Part shown: positions 55,920 to 64,000 of the stretch, in pieces
How the letters are laid out: each line of letters begins with the position of its first letter
How positions within the stretch are numbered: position 1 is the first letter of the stretch
Translations under genes and position numbers: made by a program
Assembly (NCBI GenBank): GCA_905250025.1
Contig: CAJNOJ010000395.1
Coordinates: 18,181 to 82,180 of the forward strand
Length of the DNA: 64,000 nucleotides
DNA from: Adineta ricciae
Lineage: Eukaryota; Rotifera; Eurotatoria; Adinetida; Adinetidae
Reading direction: 5' to 3'
Notes under the pieces: model-generated
Seen by the model: the letters and a program-made list of their open reading frames with translations, nothing else
Told to the model about the DNA's origin: nothing
The model's database searches: none

Positions 55920-56797
55920 ATGACGATGAAGATTTCATACACTATTTTAGCAGTGTTAATCATTGGTAATCTCATTTAAAAAGAACAGATGACATTATAA
56001 CTTGTGTAAATATTTATATTCTAGGCATTGTCGAATGCAGCAACGAAACAGCAATTGCACCGAGTGGACGTATCGCTTCATGGTGTTATTATTGTGCAAA
56101 TTGTCCACAACCGTTCTATCCAAATAGCCCAGGTGTCACTCAAGTTGCTACATCTTCGGGATGGTGTACAGTACGTTTGTTTCAATATCAAATTGTGATC
56201 GTATCAAGATAGACAATTTTTTTTTGCAGATGATGAGTTCAACTGGTCCACCCAGTTCTGTTGCTGTTTATACCACTCGAGGTTCTGCTGTATCTGGCCT
56301 TTGTACTTATACTGGATGCTCATGGAAAGTCTACGCTGGAAGGAACACATACGTCTGTTGTTGTAATCAAAATTTGTGCAATGCAGCGTCTATTACTCCA
56401 ACTACGCCACGACCAACTTCTAATACTTGTTTTTATTGCTCAACTTGTCCATTGCCATTCACCAAAAACAGTGCATTAGTTACTTATACCACTTCGCCCA
56501 ATGGTTGGTGTACTGTAAGTTTATTTGATTTTATACTTGCTCGAATAAATTCTGTTCCTTTTCTTCTACTAGAAAATGAGTTCTTCTTCTTCACCTAATT
56601 CAATTGCCACTCGTGGTGCTGATCCAGGTGTTTGCAGTTACACGGGCTGCTACTGGACAACATATCAAGGTCGAAGTACATACCTTTGCTGCTGTCGGGG
56701 ATATCTTTGCAATACTGGTGTATCTACGAAGAAATCAACTGTTGCTTTATTGGGTGCGGCATTATTGATGATGTTTGCAGCTCGTAAAAATCTTTAA
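55920..56797 (+). CDS. Secreted/GPI Cys-rich protein with two Ly6/uPAR-like domains, four exons
   Basis: Exons 55920-55965, 56025-56170, 56230-56514 and 56573-56797; 233 residues, introns 58-59 bp. It starts with a signal peptide (MKISYTILAVLIIG). Two repeated modules follow, each with a CxxC-x-x-CP opening, SxGWCT at an exon end, CxYTGCxW and a final CCC-x(4)-LCN. The CC-x(n)-CN ending is the hallmark of three-finger (Ly6/uPAR) domains. A Thr/Pro-rich linker separates the modules. A C-terminal hydrophobic segment (VALLGAALLMMFA) suggests GPI attachment. Corresponding introns fall after WCT in both modules, indicating internal duplication with its exon pair. Role: probable surface protein; partner unknown. 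Confidence 0.72.
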
Positions 56798-57069
56798 GCG
56801 CGTAATTGTCTTGTTTTTTTCGTACCGTGATACTTTTATCATCGCTAAGATTAACAAATAAATCCTAAAAAGACCTCATTTTATATGAAAATGAAAGACT
56901 TGAGTCATATTTGTATGTAGTTTATCGACGAACGGAAGAACACACACAGACACAGTTCTTATCGTCATTTTTATGATCTTATTCATATATCGGGGAAAGT
57001 ACGTGGTAGTACAGATTTAATATAAATACTCGCATCTAATATCAGTCGTTCTTTATTCCATTTCTAACA

Positions 57070-57498
57070 ATGTTTTATATAAAATCCAAGCAGAATAAAA
57101 CGATTTATTCGAAAGATATTGAAAAGGTCATCGATTATTTGAATCATGTGTTCCGTTGCATTGATTACAACGTCGATCACTCAATCTCGTCTGTTGCAGA
57201 TCAACAATTTATCTTCTACTTAGCACTGAATCTTAGTCCAGATATACTAATTGGAAAAGTGTTTTTTCCACATGAAAGATTATCTCAACACCGTAACCGG
57301 CGATTTTATCAGATTAATCAGATCGGCTGCTCAACGATGGTTTCATCATCAATTAGTATCTCAGGACGCACATTTCAAATCAAAAGGATATTTATTTTCG
57401 AAGACAAATGGTTAGATGAATACTACCTTGAACCAATGATGCGACTTAACCAAGAACTTCAACAGAAACAATCAAAGAGGACTTGCTTAATTATTTAG
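57070..57498 (+). CDS. Small protein with C-terminal CaaX-like motif
   Basis: Single exon, 142 residues, no signal peptide. A basic N-terminus (KSKQNKTIYSKD) precedes mixed alpha/beta sequence (IEKVIDYLNHVFRCID, QFIFYLALNLSPDILIG) and a Lys/Gln-rich tail ending CLII. The final four residues fit a CaaX prenylation box preceded by basic residues, suggesting membrane attachment by geranylgeranylation. No known domain recognised. An AT-rich, TATA-like stretch (about 57019-57030) lies upstream. Confidence 0.5.
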   Translation: MFYIKSKQNKTIYSKDIEKVIDYLNHVFRCIDYNVDHSISSVADQQFIFYLALNLSPDILIGKVFFPHERLSQHRNRRFYQINQIGCSTMVSSSISISGRTFQIKRIFIFEDKWLDEYYLEPMMRLNQELQQKQSKRTCLII

Positions 57499-57624
57499 TA
57501 CATTTCTTTCCCTTTTTGTCATAAGTCATTTTCATACTTTTTCTTGATTTGATAAATGATTGTGTATATAAAAGTCATTTAATTTTCTCATGTTAGATTT
57601 ACATTCTCGTACGAGTGAGCGACT

Positions 57625-58338
57625 TCAATTACGGATGCATATTTCACCACATATTCCACAGCATAACGAGACATAAGTGATGATGATAGTGACAAAAGCA
57701 CAGTTGAACACTGCACTATGACAGTAAGTAGCTGGATTAGTAGGATCAGAAAATTGAACTGTCTTCTTCGCAGTAAAAACCCAAACATTGCCCTACAGAA
57801 GCCAGATAGTAGAAGATAGATAATCTCTATCACCAATATAATTTAACATACAATGATGAACCAGATGACTACGAAAAGTCCTAATGGTATTTGCACAATA
57901 AGACAATAGTATTCATCGCTCATGACTTTCTGGAAGAATCAATGGTATCAGATGATCAATGACTAGAATAATTTACTATACCTGAATTAACCCGGTAATC
58001 ACCAAAACTAAACCAACAGCTCCTGATACAATCAGAAAAATAGGAATACGATTATTAATTGAACATTCGTTCTTAAGCACACTACCAACGATCTACTGTG
58101 CGAGGGGAATGACTCCAACGATGGCAGTAAGTAATAAAACCAACCAAAACCCAAGAAATAAATCACCACAGAGTTTGAAACCTTCCTTAACGTTCTTTAT
58201 TTTTGACGAAGAAGAAGGAGACGCCTTATTTGTCTCGATTGTGACTGCTACGTCTTTAATATCCATCAATGCAATAAATAAGAAGAGCAATGATAGCAAA
58301 TCACGAAAAACATACGTTTTAAATACACTTCTAAACAT
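57625..58338 (-). pseudogene. Four-TM protein, three exons, with in-frame TAG
   Basis: Exons 57982-58338, 57852-57929 and 57625-57792 join in phase 0 to about 200 codons. Hydrophobic segments: DLLSLLFLFIALM, LGFWLVLLLTAIVGVI, IFLIVSGAVGLVLVITGLI, LGLFVVIWFIIV and CAFVTIIITYVSL, ending with a Cys cluster (CCGICGEIC). The family seems to be a small tetraspan group I cannot name. A TAG at 58093-58095 interrupts exon 1 between IPLAQ and IVGSVLKNEC although sequence on both sides is clearly coding. A 27-bp intron (58094-58120) would remove it but is implausibly short. Likely a pseudogene, a polymorphic null or a base error. Confidence 0.55.
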
Positions 58339-59789
58339 ATTTGCGTTTTTCTTAAAAGAAATAAATCGCTGAGATAAAAAAGAGATTGTCTGCTAATAAA
58401 ACATTTATTGCAGATGTATAGTATATGCTCGCATTTATGATATTTCTACTTCCTTATTCATGTCCGACATCATCTACAACTTTACCCATTTCTTTCGATG
58501 TACTACTAACAATAATCTACCTTCACGAAGCCTTAGTGCTTTGGCTCTCAATATCTCATCAGTATAGTGTGATAATGTACGATATATATCAAGATCCTGT
58601 CCGGGTTTTATCGTACAGAAGATGCATCAGTATCAGTTTTTAGAATAAATACTAATGCGGTTATTGCTATCTCATACGCCATCGTACACAAATGACAACT
58701 GAAATATAGGTTATTCGTAAAACAAAGATTCTGCTTTTGCTTTCCAACAACGTGACTTGAGTGAAACGTGTGTTTATGACTTCCCCGACTTTATTTTTCT
58801 TTTTCTGGATCTAATATATTGTTTTTACGACATGATACTCAAATCATTCATCGTAAAGTGCGTTGCATCACACTTGTTGTTGAGTATCGCATTGAAATAT
58901 ATATATACTATCGATGCCCGACCAATTGAATTCAACAAATATTTTGTTTTGTGGATATAATAATTCGATTGTTTTTCGACACAAAACATCGTCTAATCTT
59001 TCATCAACCATATCAACGGTAAATTTATCATACCAGACAGCATATGAGTAAAACGAATTTATTGAAAATTGAATAACTGGATGAACTTATGATGAATATC
59101 GGCTGGGAAAATCCATTCAAAACAGTAAATTTAAGTTTAACCACATTTCTGGTATACCCAGTACCAGAAGTTGCATAGTCTAGACCATTGACAGCCAGAA
59201 CCAATTTAAGCTACCATGTTTCTGACACTGAAACTCTTTGAATTAATTATATAATCAGAATTCAATATGGCGGCTTGTTTCCACAAGGCTAGAGAACAAA
59301 ATACAAGTCTGACATAAATTCTTTATCAGTTCTAACTCCCTATGAATAAAATTCCACATTTAGTACACGTCATCAATTTAGTGCACTATAATTAGCAATT
59401 TTATAGGGTTAGATATCATATCTAATGAAAATCTGGCACTAACGATCGAAAATACAAATAGGGTAATACCAATTAATACAATCATAACGTTTTTTGAACG
59501 ATAAAGATGAAGAACGGAGTCTTAGGCAGCTCTTTAGATGGCCTTATTTCATTTATCAACACGGGAATTAGTAATAGGTTATGTCAACTTTACATGGTCA
59601 TATTCAGATCAGCAGAAAGGAATGATATCATCGATGATTCAACTAGTCTGACTAATCAGGGAGGCTCTCCAGCTGACATACACTCTATTCGGAATACTTA
59701 TGTTGAATGGTTTATTAAAAATAGCATCTAAATTTACACTGCAGTATCAAACAAGATCCCCTAAAACGTCAACAATCTCTTGTCAATAA
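58339..59789. other. Long intergenic region
   Basis: About 1.45 kb of AT-rich sequence. Short frames at 58425-58643, 58757-58960 and 59507-59731 have no recognisable domain. The part at 59040-59460 has no ORF and could be a decayed mobile element, but no terminal repeats were seen. Confidence 0.4.
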
Positions 59790-60499
59790 TTAATGAGAAG
59801 AATAGCACATTTGTTTAATTTGACTCAGCTTGTCTTCCAAAACATCGAACGGTTCGAGAAAAGTCTTTTTGACTTTTTCCTCTGTTCTACGAGCATGATT
59901 ATCAAGCAATTCATCGACTCCTCGTGCATTATTCTTGCAAATATCATCCCATAATTGATTCATAAGTGTTTGTAGATCATTCAATATGTCATCAGCGAGA
60001 CTTTGAACTTTTTGAATGACTGGAACCATGGTAACCAATAGGTTCTGATAGAGTTGCATTTTATCAGCATAATCGGGATCTGATGGATCAGGTCGTGCGC
60101 CTTTTATTCGTGTACGCAAGTCATTGATATTAGTCGTAAATGTGTTTTGAAGATCGCCAATCATTTCATCAACGAATGCGTCAAGTTGTTTGAAGTCTAG
60201 CGATGATAGATCAGGTTGTCGACTACCAGGCTTTAATTTCAGTACTAATGTTTTCAGCTTTTTATAGTTTTTACGAACTGATTCTGTGACCGTGTGCTAA
60301 ACAGATAAATATACATATCAGAGATAGTCTAAATAAATTTTACCGTTAAAGATGACGAAGGTCCTGTATGAGCGGTACCGGATCGTGCAGAAGCATTCAC
60401 TTGGTTAGGACGAATAGGTGACTATGTTAAAGAGAAAAGAAAAAAAAACTAGTCTACAAAATCATGATTATTTACAGCGAATTCATCGAAACTGGACAT
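59790..60499 (-). CDS. Helical family protein 1, three exons
   Basis: Exons 60476-60499 (MSSFDEFA), 60344-60421 and 59790-60296 join to 202 residues; introns are GT-AG (54 and 47 bp). The N-terminal ~35 residues are low-complexity Ser/Pro/Ala. The rest is strongly alpha-helical and charged, with the family segment IKGARPDPSDPDYADKMQLY then VPVIQKVQSLADDILNDL and HARRTEEKVKKTFLEPFD. No signal peptide. Similar proteins lie at 60591, 61540, 62089 and 63690; the last is nearly identical over its C-terminal ~100 residues. Family not recognised; cytosolic helical bundle by prediction. Confidence 0.68.
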
Positions 60500-60590
60500 T
60501 TCTAATATTCAAATCTGAAATAGAAAGATCGTTTTATTGAGTTCAAAATTTTTTAGGATGTTATCTCGAAGAAATTAAAGACACGAGCTG

Positions 60591-61043
60591 TTATTTAAGA
60601 AAAGAAGTAATAAATTCATTAAATGAATTACGAATCAATTCGAGAATACCGATCATTGTTCGCGCCATGTCGTTGATCCATTCAACGATATTTTTGATGA
60701 CATCGATGATCTTTTTGAATATACGATTGACCCATGTTGTCACTTGATTAATACCGGTTGATGACAGTGATACATATTGTTTGTATTGATTCATTCGCTC
60801 TGCATAGTCTGGACTTTGATCGTCGGTCGGTCGTCGTGCCTTGATTTGCTCTCGTATTCCATTGACACGTGCAGTAACATCTTCAACGAAACGATCGGAT
60901 TCACGATCGATCTTCTTTTCTAGCTCGGCGACGTTATTAGCGTCGCGATTTTGTGCTGCTGTTTCGATTGTGTTTTGAAGAGTTCTTGCGCGAGTTTCGA
61001 TGAAAGTACGAAGAGGTTTTTCATGTGTATCTTGGAAGCTCAT
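60591..61043 (-). CDS. Helical family protein 2
   Basis: 150 residues in one exon (Met 61043; the open frame extends further upstream but there it reads as noncoding). Charged helices (TRARTLQNTIETAAQNRDAN, LEKKIDRESDRFVEDVTARV) lead to the family motif QIKARRPTDDQSPDYAERMN. A hydrophobic/amphipathic C-terminal half follows (VNRIFKKIIDVIKNIVEWI, IGILELIRNSFNEFI). The C-terminus resembles protein 3 rather than proteins 1, 4 and 5. Function unknown; the amphipathic end might bind membranes (inference). Confidence 0.62.
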   Translation of the reverse strand: MSFQDTHEKPLRTFIETRARTLQNTIETAAQNRDANNVAELEKKIDRESDRFVEDVTARVNGIREQIKARRPTDDQSPDYAERMNQYKQYVSLSSTGINQVTTWVNRIFKKIIDVIKNIVEWINDMARTMIGILELIRNSFNEFITSFLK

Positions 61044-61212
61044 ACTTACGGGGAGAAAATACGATAGCTTATCGAAAACGACGAGTACTATATAAATATA
61101 AGCAATCTTTTGTATCGAGAAATATTGGTGTATTAAAAACATGATTTTTACCTGGTGCGCTGGTTGGTTTCTTTTTCTATATAATGTTACCGAATACGAT
61201 ATGTTTTTGTCG

Positions 61213-61228
61213 ATATATATATATATAT
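61213..61228. repeat. (AT)n tract
   Basis: Short AT dinucleotide run (8 units) between helical family genes 2 and 3. Confidence 0.7.
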
Positions 61229-61539
61229 TCAATCTTTCGTGGGCAGTGGGATTTTTACCTTTTCTTTTCTTCCTGATTGACTATTAAACTATGCAATCTC
61301 TCTTGCTATTATAGTTATAAAGATGTGTATTTGTACAGAAAATAGTCTAGGTGAGAAACATAAAAAGAAGCACGCATGGTCTGTTTTGTGATGATTGCAT
61401 ACGTTTTGATAATATTTCAGGTGATCAACAATATCTTTTTAAAGTGAGAATAACTGAAATTCGATATGGATACATGCGGTATTGATGACATTGTATGTAA
61501 TGCTCTGTTTTACTTATAGATTGAAATTCTAACAAAATA

Positions 61540-61977
61540 ATGGCAAATTTTTCGTCATTCGATGAACAGTATCGACCGGCATTCCACAATAAACTAGATC
61601 AAAATGTTGTTGAGTTCATGCAGCAGAATATAGATCGTGCTCAACTTATGAATGATGCTGACAAAGCAGAGAAATTCCTGGAGGAAGCATGTGATCAATG
61701 TATTAATATAGTTACCGATCATGTGAAAGAAATCAAGGAATCGGCCAAACAGAAACGTGCAAGTTGTAAGACTCCTGCAGATGAGCAGAAATATACAACA
61801 TTCATTCAAGGAGTCGCAGCAGGTGTTCAAGCAGCTCAATCGAAAATCGATCAGATCTTCTGTCGTATTCATGATCTTATCACAACTGTGATCGGTTGGA
61901 TCCGAAAGGGCACTCAGTGGATCGCGAATGCTATTTCGGAAGCTTTTACTTTCATTCGCTCTATTTTTATCAAATAA
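61540..61977 (+). CDS. Helical family protein 3
   Basis: 145 residues, one exon, Met 61540 (MANFSSFDEQ, similar to MSSFDEFA of protein 1). Charged helical N-terminal half, then the degenerate family segment EIKESAKQKRASCKTPADEQ, then a hydrophobic C-terminal half (IFCRIHDLITTVIGWIRKG, ISEAFTFIRSIFIK) aligned with the end of protein 2. It is divergently oriented from protein 2 with ~500 bp between, which probably holds both promoters. Function unknown. Confidence 0.62.
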   Translation: MANFSSFDEQYRPAFHNKLDQNVVEFMQQNIDRAQLMNDADKAEKFLEEACDQCINIVTDHVKEIKESAKQKRASCKTPADEQKYTTFIQGVAAGVQAAQSKIDQIFCRIHDLITTVIGWIRKGTQWIANAISEAFTFIRSIFIK

Positions 61978-62088
61978 ATTGTTGGGCGATTCTTTTCAAA
62001 AGTTCATTGTAGACAGTGGCATGAACCGTTTTCGATATTTCTCTTATTAATATTTTAGAAATAGTTCTTTCTTTGACTGAATACTGGT

Positions 62089-63091
62089 ATGGCTTCAAAT
62101 TGTGATTGTATCGAACCAATATTGGATGCTGTCGATGTCGTTAAATTTGATGCCAATGAAACAACAACTACATTAGCCGCCGATGAATCCATATCCAACG
62201 ATGCTCCAGATGTGTCGGACACTGTCGATGTCGTTAAATTTGATACCAATGAAACAACAACTGCCGTAACTGTCGACGAATCGACATCCAACAATACTCC
62301 AAACACGTCGGATACTATTTCTCAGGTAAAAGTAGACGAGGAACATTATCAGTTGAATATGGCTTTCTTTTGCGTGAATGTAATTAGATCGAAAAGCAAG
62401 TCACAAACGAGTATTCAACAGCACCGAACACTCACTCGCATGTAAACTATGTCTATAGTCAATTATGATCTTATCAACTATTCTTGATTGATTTCTAGGC
62501 ACAGAATACACACAGATACACGGACCTAGCTAACAATCTTGCAAGTGTAAATATCTTGATAACTTTTCTATACATCATATCATGATCCTACTTTTTCAGA
62601 GTACAATGACACTTGTGATTCAAAGATCGAAGCCACTAATTCTCAAACTACGGAATCCAGAGTATACTTGGTTGTGTAATGCCATTAAACCTCAAGGTAA
62701 TATCGAATCGACGATCGATTCACTGGGTGATGAACTGGTTGCTCATCTTACAGCCACTGTGAACAGTATTCGGAATGAAGTCAAAAGTGCTCGTCCCCAA
62801 CCAGACGAAGAAAACTATGAGCTCAAAATGGTCGCTTATCTAGAATTTGTGAAGTGTATCACACATATAATGAATAGCTTAACCGGAGTTTTTGACGATT
62901 TTCTAACTGAATATCGCAGACTTATTGATCAGCTATGGGATCATCTTCAGCAGAGTGCGCACCCAGATACCGATCGCTTTATTCAACAATTTCAAAGTCG
63001 AACAGAAAAAATATTTCATAATGCCGTGACAAATAAGATTGAACCATTATTCAAAGCGATCGATTCTAAACTTAACCCACCGGAACAATGA
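62089..63091 (+). CDS. Helical family protein 4 with acidic repeat N-terminus, three exons
   Basis: Exons 62089-62325, 62499-62546 and 62600-63091 join in phase 0 to about 258 residues; introns 62326-62498 and 62547-62599 are GT-AG. Exon 1 encodes an acidic, Thr/Asp-rich, probably disordered region with two ~31-residue repeats opening VDVVKFD-N-ETTT. Exon 3 carries the family helices: LGDELVAHLTATVNSIRNEV, KSARPQPDEENYELKMVAYL, LTGVFDDFLTEYRRLIDQLW and FQSRTEKIFHNAV. The C-terminal half matches proteins 1 and 5. The short middle exon is the least certain part. Confidence 0.58.
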
Positions 63092-63689
63092 CTGGAGCTC
63101 TGTTGAAATAGATCGATTTGTTTTTTTTACCTTTCGCATTCAAATAAACTGGAGAGACCTATCACATTTGAGCATGTACGAGCGATGGCAAATGTGAGTT
63201 CGTCATACCGAAGTTGGTTATTTCATGTAATTGCGTAGATCACGGTTTGTCACTATCAGATGCATGTTTCTGTTTCATCTGTGATGTTCCACAGATGTTG
63301 TTCTGTCTGAGAACAAAGTGCAAAAGTTTTCTTCGAATGACAACATTGGTACAACCGATTGGGCTCGTCACTAAAGTCGACTGAGATATGAGATCGCATT
63401 GTGTAGAAAATTTCGGCTCAATCTATATCGAAAATTACTATGTACATGGTTGGTCGGTCAGACTGGCTGATTCTAATCGTATAATCGCTTTTCAATGCAT
63501 AAAAACGAATGGTATCAGCGACCCACGGAAACAATACAATCCCATCATTTATCTATTACATACTTTTAGTTCACACTTACATCTCATATGATGTTTGAAA
63601 GGAATACTTTTTCAACCGTTTATTATGAATATCTCGATTTGCACTAAAAAAAAGGGCATCTAGCAAGGTTAGCAATGTTTCATTTACGT
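63092..63689. other. Intergenic
   Basis: No gene recognised; a plus-strand frame at 63388-63591 has no features. Confidence 0.4.
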
Positions 63690-64000
63690 TCAGTGACGAG
63701 ATTGCATTTGTTTAATTTGATTCAATTTTGCTTCCAAAACATCGAACGGTTCGAGAAAAGTCTTTTTGACTTTTTCCTCCGTTCTACGAGCATGATTATC
63801 AAGCAATTGATCGACTCCTCGTGCATTATTCTTGCAAATATCATCCCATAATTGATTCATAAGTGCTTGTAGATCATTCAATATGTCATCAGCGAGACTT
63901 TGAACTTTTTGAATGACTGGAACCATGGTATTCAATAGCTCTTGATAGATTTGCATCTTGGTAGTGTAGTCAGGATCTGACGGATCAGGTCGTGCGCTTT
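63690..64000 (-). CDS. Helical family protein 5 (3' part; runs off window)
   Basis: Open from the right edge to the stop at 63690, about 102 residues visible. It is nearly identical to the C-terminal part of protein 1: KARPDPSDPDY, VPVIQKVQSLADDILNDL, HARRTEEKVKKTFLEPFD. The high identity at both DNA and protein level marks a recent duplication or gene conversion with 59790-60499. The 5' exons lie beyond 64000. Confidence 0.75.
   Translation of the reverse strand, partial: SARPDPSDPDYTTKMQIYQELLNTMVPVIQKVQSLADDILNDLQALMNQLWDDICKNNARGVDQLLDNHARRTEEKVKKTFLEPFDVLEAKLNQIKQMQSRH

Noticed and set aside
59040..59460. Transposon or CRISPR-like array
   Set aside because: No terminal inverted repeats, transposase code or regular direct repeats could be seen.
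58425..59731. Short plus-strand frames as small genes
   Set aside because: Composition follows AT-rich background and there is no conserved motif, splice support or paralog.
1..64000. Telomeric repeat tracts or retroelement (reverse transcriptase) genes
   Set aside because: Looked for because the gene content suggests a subtelomere, but no tandem telomere-type repeats or RT/integrase motifs were found in any frame examined.

Overview
The window looks like a gene-dense eukaryotic chromosome segment, most probably from a bdelloid rotifer (Adineta/Rotaria type). Four things point there: spliceosomal introns of about 45-65 bp with GT-AG ends; ADP-ribosyltransferase (ART) genes fused to TPR or LRR arrays; animal-type genes (class A GPCRs, LDLa/EGF secreted proteins, an ABCB transporter, Ly6-like proteins) next to genes of bacterial character that carry introns (GH78 alpha-L-rhamnosidase, YtcJ-type amidohydrolase, DUF4336 protein); and heavy local duplication. 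Species assignment is inference.

Layout. 1-10.5 kb: two ART-TPR genes (minus; the first is frameshifted and runs off the left edge) enclose two class A GPCR copies and a six-exon amidohydrolase. 10.7-24.0 kb: a direct tandem duplication of a ~5.9 kb unit holding an ART-LRR gene (15 exons, one LRR per 84-bp exon) and an LDLa/EGF cell-surface protein; the first LDLa gene is cut by an N and a poly-G tract. 24.2-39.8 kb: a decayed FG-GAP gene, then a direct duplication of a ~7.3 kb unit holding a seven-exon GH78 rhamnosidase and an F-box/LRR-like gene. 39.9-46.0 kb: duplicated six-TM genes, a third F-box fragment and three membrane-anchored coiled-coil/pentapeptide-repeat genes, two of them broken at gaps. 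46.5-48.8 kb: a SPRY-like fragment, a rearranged GPCR fragment with a 31-bp foldback, and an intact two-exon GPCR. 49.2-58.3 kb: a DUF4336 gene, a 21-exon ABCB (P-glycoprotein-type) transporter, a double-domain Ly6-like GPI protein, a small protein with a CaaX-like end, and a four-TM gene with an in-frame stop. 59.8-64 kb: five members of an alpha-helical family I cannot name, on both strands.

Six N positions (2212, 16488, 32238, 41878-41903, 43677, 46785) lie exactly where one paralogous copy stops and another begins. Some duplications or chimeras may therefore be assembly joins between alleles or ohnologs rather than true chromosome structure. The intact, diverged copies (ART-LRR, rhamnosidase) nevertheless look like real, separately maintained genes.

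No operon-like functional system is evident. The common themes are signalling or immune-like modification domains coupled to repeat sensors (ART+TPR, ART+LRR, F-box+LRR-like), surface recognition (GPCR, LDLa/EGF, Ly6), and acquired catabolic enzymes. This is the usual content of an accessory, possibly subtelomeric, bdelloid region. Exon models were built by hand from reading-frame continuity, splice sites and comparison between copies.
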